Source: an uncultured Lachnospiraceae bacterium (lineage in GTDB: Bacteria; Bacillota; Clostridia; Lachnospirales; Lachnospiraceae). From it: 35,696 nt of DNA. The notes beneath the pieces are model-generated. The model was given only the letters and a program-made list of their open reading frames with translations, ran no database searches and was not told the origin of the DNA. Below, in pieces: positions 33,433-35,696 of this stretch. Position numbers and translations under genes: made by a program. Each line of letters opens with the position of its first letter. Position 1 is the first letter of the stretch. The stretch spans positions 1 through 35,696 of the forward strand of contig CACXFV010000020.1 in the NCBI GenBank assembly GCA_902767015.1, given 5' to 3'.

Positions 33433-33476
33433 GAAAACCCATAAGGGTAATGGTATTTTGACGGTTCGAATCCGTC
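33400..33476 (+). ncRNA. Overlapping linear tRNA-like fold lacking an acceptor stem
   Basis: The same D arm (33407-33422) is also followed, in normal tRNA order, by ACCAT (33423-33427) pairing with ATGGT (33450-33454), a 5-base linker ATTTT and a second perfect T arm GACGG-TTCGAAT-CCGTC (33460-33476). The anticodon loop would be 22 bases and contains ACCC-ataa-GGGT. The bases after the T arm (CCTTAAC) do not pair with CTCCG, so no acceptor stem forms. This fold excludes the permuted one because both use CCAT. It could be the remains of a tRNA gene, a second Y-RNA module, or an alternative state. Confidence 0.45.
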
Positions 33477-33581
33477 CCTTAACAGAAAGCAATTTTGTGT
33501 TTCTCCTACCGGTGTCTTCTGCCGGACGGTCTGAAAAATCAGCAGAAACAGGATACCGCAGATACTTCACGAACAAAGAAT

Positions 33582-33600
33582 ACTGTCATCATATGACAGT
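33582..33600 (+). terminator. Strong hairpin downstream of the tRNA-like RNA
   Basis: ACTGTCAT-cat-ATGACAGT is a perfect 8-bp stem followed by TTTCTG. The T run is short, so it may be a 3'-end stabiliser or weak terminator for the rtcB or ncRNA transcript. Confidence 0.35.
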
Positions 33601-33612
33601 TTCTGAAAATAA

Positions 33613-33798
33613 TCTGTAAACGCAAAAGTTAGTTTTCTCGGACAGCACTGTACCGGCAAACAACTTAAAAGAGACAGAGGCTTTCTCCTGAAGAATCTGC
33701 TTAATGAATCTCCATTTCGATGACAGTGGAGAAACAAAATTTGCGAAACAATATATGAGTTTTGTCCGAATCTGATGATTGTCACGATGCGGCACTGA
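33613..33798 (+). other. Possible decayed coding sequence or dispersed repeat
   Basis: One plus frame is open from 33613 to 33798 apart from one TGA at 33721. It contains FLGQHCTGKQLKRDRGFLLK before and NKICETIYEFCPNLMIVTMRH near the end. The opposite strand is also open. I do not recognise a family. From memory, similar short translations occur in related genomes, which would fit a dispersed repeat; this is unverified. Confidence 0.25.
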
Positions 33799-33831
33799 AA
33801 CTTGTTTATACCGGAAAGGAATGGTAAAAAA

Positions 33832-34920
33832 ATGAAAACAATTATAAAGGATAATGAAATAGGATTTTTGATGAAAAACGGTAGATTTGAAAAGCTTTTG
33901 AAATCAGGCAGGTACAATATCACTGCATTTCTCGGTTATACCGTTGAAAAGGAAGAATGTAGAGGGGAAGTTCAGTTTAACTCTGTACCGTACAGCATCC
34001 TTGCACAGGACAGCCTGTTTTCACAGTCAACTGTAAGATATGAAATCCCTGACGGATACATAGGTTTTATCTATAAGAATGGTAACCTTATTTCGGCAAC
34101 CATAAAGCAGGAGTATGTCTTTTGGAACATATTTGACAGAATGGAGATACGGCTTGTATCTATGGATGAGACAGAGATAAAGAATCTGTCAAAGGCACAG
34201 CTTGAAAAACTTCCGATAAAATATTACTCCCAAATCGTAGTGTCAGAGGGAGAGGTTGCACTCATCTATTACGATAAAATCTATAAAAATACAGTAGGTC
34301 CGGGCGCCTATTATTTTTGGAATTACAATACAAGCGTCACCGGTGTGGTTGTCAACGTGAAATGGAAGGAGCTGCTGGTGGCAGGTCAGGAAATTCTCAC
34401 AAAGGATAAAGTAGGCATCAGAATGAATATCAATGTCAACTACAGAATTGTAGATGCCAAGGAATCCTATGCAACAAGAAAAGATACCGAAAAACAGCTA
34501 TATTCTTTTGTACAAATGGCTGTGAGGGAGCTTGCAGGAGAATATAAGCTGGATGAAATTCTTGAGAGAAAGGTTGAATTGTCTGATGCACTGAATGAGA
34601 AACTTAAGAAAAATGAGGGCGATTTCTTTGTGGAATTTCAGGAAGCAGGAATCAAGGATATCATTCTTCCGGGAGAAATCAGGGATATTATGAATACTGT
34701 TTTAATCGCCGAGAAGAAAGCGCAAGCCAATGTGATAGAAAGAAGAGAGGAGGTTGCTTCAACCCGCTCACTGCTTAACACGGCAAAGCTAATGGACGAA
34801 AATGCGACCTTGTATCAACTGAAACGATTGGAATATCTGGAAAGAATCTGTAGTCAGGTGGGCGAAATATCTGTATCCGGAAAAGGAGATTTAATCGATC
34901 AACTTAGCAAATTAATATAG
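33832..34920 (+). CDS. Slipin family protein (SPFH/band 7 domain)
   Basis: A 362-residue protein. The SPFH domain lies at about 140-300 (VVSEGEVALIYYDKIYKNTVGPGAYYFW, then ELLVAGQEILTKDKVGIRMNINVNYRIVD, VQMAVRELAGEYKLDEIL, GIKDIILPGEIRDIM) and a helical C-terminus follows (EKKAQANVIERREEVASTRS, LNTAKLMDENATLYQLKRLEYLE), as in slipins. The N-terminal 130 residues contain two more divergent copies of the GxIGFxxKNGxxxxxxxxGxY motif. There is no strong N-terminal membrane helix. The start at 33832 has AGGA about 11 bases upstream. Slipins are recurrent neighbours of rtcB in bacterial RNA-repair operons; their role there is unclear. It ends before a strong terminator. Confidence 0.85.
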   Translation: MKTIIKDNEIGFLMKNGRFEKLLKSGRYNITAFLGYTVEKEECRGEVQFNSVPYSILAQDSLFSQSTVRYEIPDGYIGFIYKNGNLISATIKQEYVFWNIFDRMEIRLVSMDETEIKNLSKAQLEKLPIKYYSQIVVSEGEVALIYYDKIYKNTVGPGAYYFWNYNTSVTGVVVNVKWKELLVAGQEILTKDKVGIRMNINVNYRIVDAKESYATRKDTEKQLYSFVQMAVRELAGEYKLDEILERKVELSDALNEKLKKNEGDFFVEFQEAGIKDIILPGEIRDIMNTVLIAEKKAQANVIERREEVASTRSLLNTAKLMDENATLYQLKRLEYLERICSQVGEISVSGKGDLIDQLSKLI

Positions 34921-34989
34921 GCAGAACCCATTACCGGTTGTTCATATCTTTAACCATTTCTTTCCGGCACAAACAATTCAGCATACAAT

Positions 34990-35035
34990 AAAGTACTTCC
35001 CAGGCAGCATCTTTTAACGCCTTAGAAGTACTTTT
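34990..35035 (+). terminator. Intrinsic terminator after the slipin gene
   Basis: AAAGTACTTC (34990-34999) and GAAGTACTTT (35025-35034) pair perfectly over 10 bases, with an inner AGGC/GCCT stem, followed by a T-rich stretch (TTTTCATATTTT). Convergent with the phosphatase gene. Confidence 0.75.
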
Positions 35036-35222
35036 CATATTTTACACACCGGCTGCCGTGTGTACCACGGGATTATCAATGTGAGACCGGACACCGGCAA
35101 CGCATACATCCGGATAACATTCGATATGACTATGAAGAAGTCTTGAAATGTTATCTGAATTTCTGACGCCCCTCCCAGAACCAGTGTGCATAATAGTATT
35201 ATATTACGAAATATGAGATAGT
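35036..35222. other. Intergenic stretch with short gene-like fragments
   Basis: No intact gene. Two overlapping plus frames look weakly protein-like (INVRPDTGNAYIRITFDMTM and IHPDNIRYDYEEVLKCYLNF) and the minus strand has a 63-codon frame with no supporting SD. This may be a small remnant; nothing is recognised. Confidence 0.2.
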
Positions 35223-35696
35223 TCAAGGCTGAACTGTGTAAAGAAATCCTTCACATCCCTCCACCACATCCTTCCATGTTGCCTGAAATTCTCCTGAATA
35301 CCATGGATCAGCAATGCTTCTTCCCCGATGTGCTTCATTCTCAGCAAAATCCAATAACAGCTTTATCTTGTTATCCACATCCGGTCCGGTAATGCAAATG
35401 GTATTACGAATATTGGCGATATCTGCACATAGAAGATAATCATAGTGGTGGTAATCGTTTTTTGTCACTTGCCTTGCCCGCTTGTTACTGAAATCTGTAT
35501 AGGCTGTTTTTCCAATTCCATGTTTTTTTAACTCTGCCTGGGCAGGCGGATAGATGGGATTGCCCCTACCTCCCCAAATCTCTTCCGTGCTGGTGGCGGC
35601 GGAAGCAATTTCAAATTGATCTTTGATACCACGTTTTTCCACCATATCCTTTAATATATATTCTGCCATTGGGGAACGGCAGATGTTGCCGTGGCA
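35223..35696 (-). CDS. Low-molecular-weight protein-tyrosine phosphatase (partial, start outside window)
   Basis: The frame runs to the window edge: before the internal Met at 35669 it reads CHGNICRSP, the P-loop C-x5-R-S of low-molecular-weight tyrosine phosphatases, so the true start lies a few codons beyond 35696. The visible part is 157 residues. The general acid loop DPWYSGEF is present near the C-terminus, as is the MAEYILKDMV helix after the P-loop. The family dephosphorylates tyrosine (or arginine) residues on proteins. Truncation is by the window only. Confidence 0.92.
   Translation of the reverse strand, partial: CHGNICRSPMAEYILKDMVEKRGIKDQFEIASAATSTEEIWGGRGNPIYPPAQAELKKHGIGKTAYTDFSNKRARQVTKNDYHHYDYLLCADIANIRNTICITGPDVDNKIKLLLDFAENEAHRGRSIADPWYSGEFQATWKDVVEGCEGFLYTVQP

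Noticed and set aside
33338-33476. Two ordinary tRNA genes (an Asn-type GTT and a second tRNA)
   Set aside because: Neither has a 7-bp acceptor stem in normal order, the first lacks a D arm, the second has a 22-base anticodon loop, and no CCA-type end is seen. The permuted fold fits the spacing better.
33365-33619. 84-codon plus frame through the tRNA-like region
   Set aside because: It runs through the T and D arms, begins within the RNA structure and has no SD.
33567-33923. 118-codon minus frame overlapping the slipin start
   Set aside because: It overlaps the slipin start on the opposite strand, has no SD and no domain, though the region may be a repeat.
35035-35226. 63-codon minus-strand gene after the phosphatase
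   Set aside because: No SD, no recognised domain, and overlap with the phosphatase stop region.

Overview
The window looks like a chromosomal segment of a low-GC, strictly anaerobic Firmicute, most likely a Lachnospiraceae member (Roseburia/Agathobacter/Lachnospira/Butyrivibrio type). The grounds are strong AGGAGG ribosome binding sites, a four-subunit ferredoxin-linked 2-oxoacid oxidoreductase, an F-type ATP synthase, multi-domain FMN-binding proteins with a membrane ApbE, a KTGD-type wall-sorting signal, a Uma2 nuclease and an AAA-ATPase/nuclease of the kind common in this family. No species is claimed.

Layout. 1-2.5 kb: Uma2-type nuclease and AAA-ATPase/PD-(D/E)XK protein (minus). 2.8-3.6 kb: an aberrant short flagellin (plus) with its own promoter and a perfect terminator. 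3.7-12.1 kb (minus): a flavin-based extracytoplasmic redox cluster, transcribed apbE, four-site FMN-binding protein, single-site FMN-binding protein, membrane 4Fe-4S protein, shortened Gx-transporter/EetB-type protein, and a 1270-residue cell-wall protein with an FMN-binding-like domain and two Tp47-like modules. 12.4-14.0 kb: a sodium:solute symporter (plus). 14.2-20.4 kb (minus): an atp operon (a, c, b, alpha, gamma, beta, epsilon) in which the delta subunit survives only as an N-terminal domain fused to alpha. 20.5-20.7 kb: a strong promoter and a structured candidate RNA. 20.7-22.1 kb: a MATE exporter. 22.3-25.7 kb (minus): two ABC ATPase/membrane-protein pairs around a YtrA-type GntR repressor, behind a promoter covered by a 56-bp inverted repeat. 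25.8-29.1 kb (minus): porCDAB. 29.2-34.9 kb: two WYL regulators divergent from an RtcB RNA ligase, followed by a tRNA-like non-coding region and a slipin. 35.2 kb to the end: a truncated low-molecular-weight tyrosine phosphatase.

How the parts work together. ApbE would attach FMN to the secreted domains of its neighbours; the membrane Fe-S protein and the Gx/EetB-like protein would pass electrons across the membrane to flavoproteins at the wall. POR supplies reduced ferredoxin and the ATP synthase the matching ion economy, although a direct link is inference. The RtcB locus is the most interesting part. Between rtcB and the slipin gene lies a sequence that folds as a circularly permuted tRNA (T arm, closed acceptor hairpin, UA, D arm, anticodon-type closing stem). 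That is the architecture I recall for YrlA-type bacterial Y RNAs, which are linked to RNA-repair operons; no Ro60/Rsr gene is in the window.
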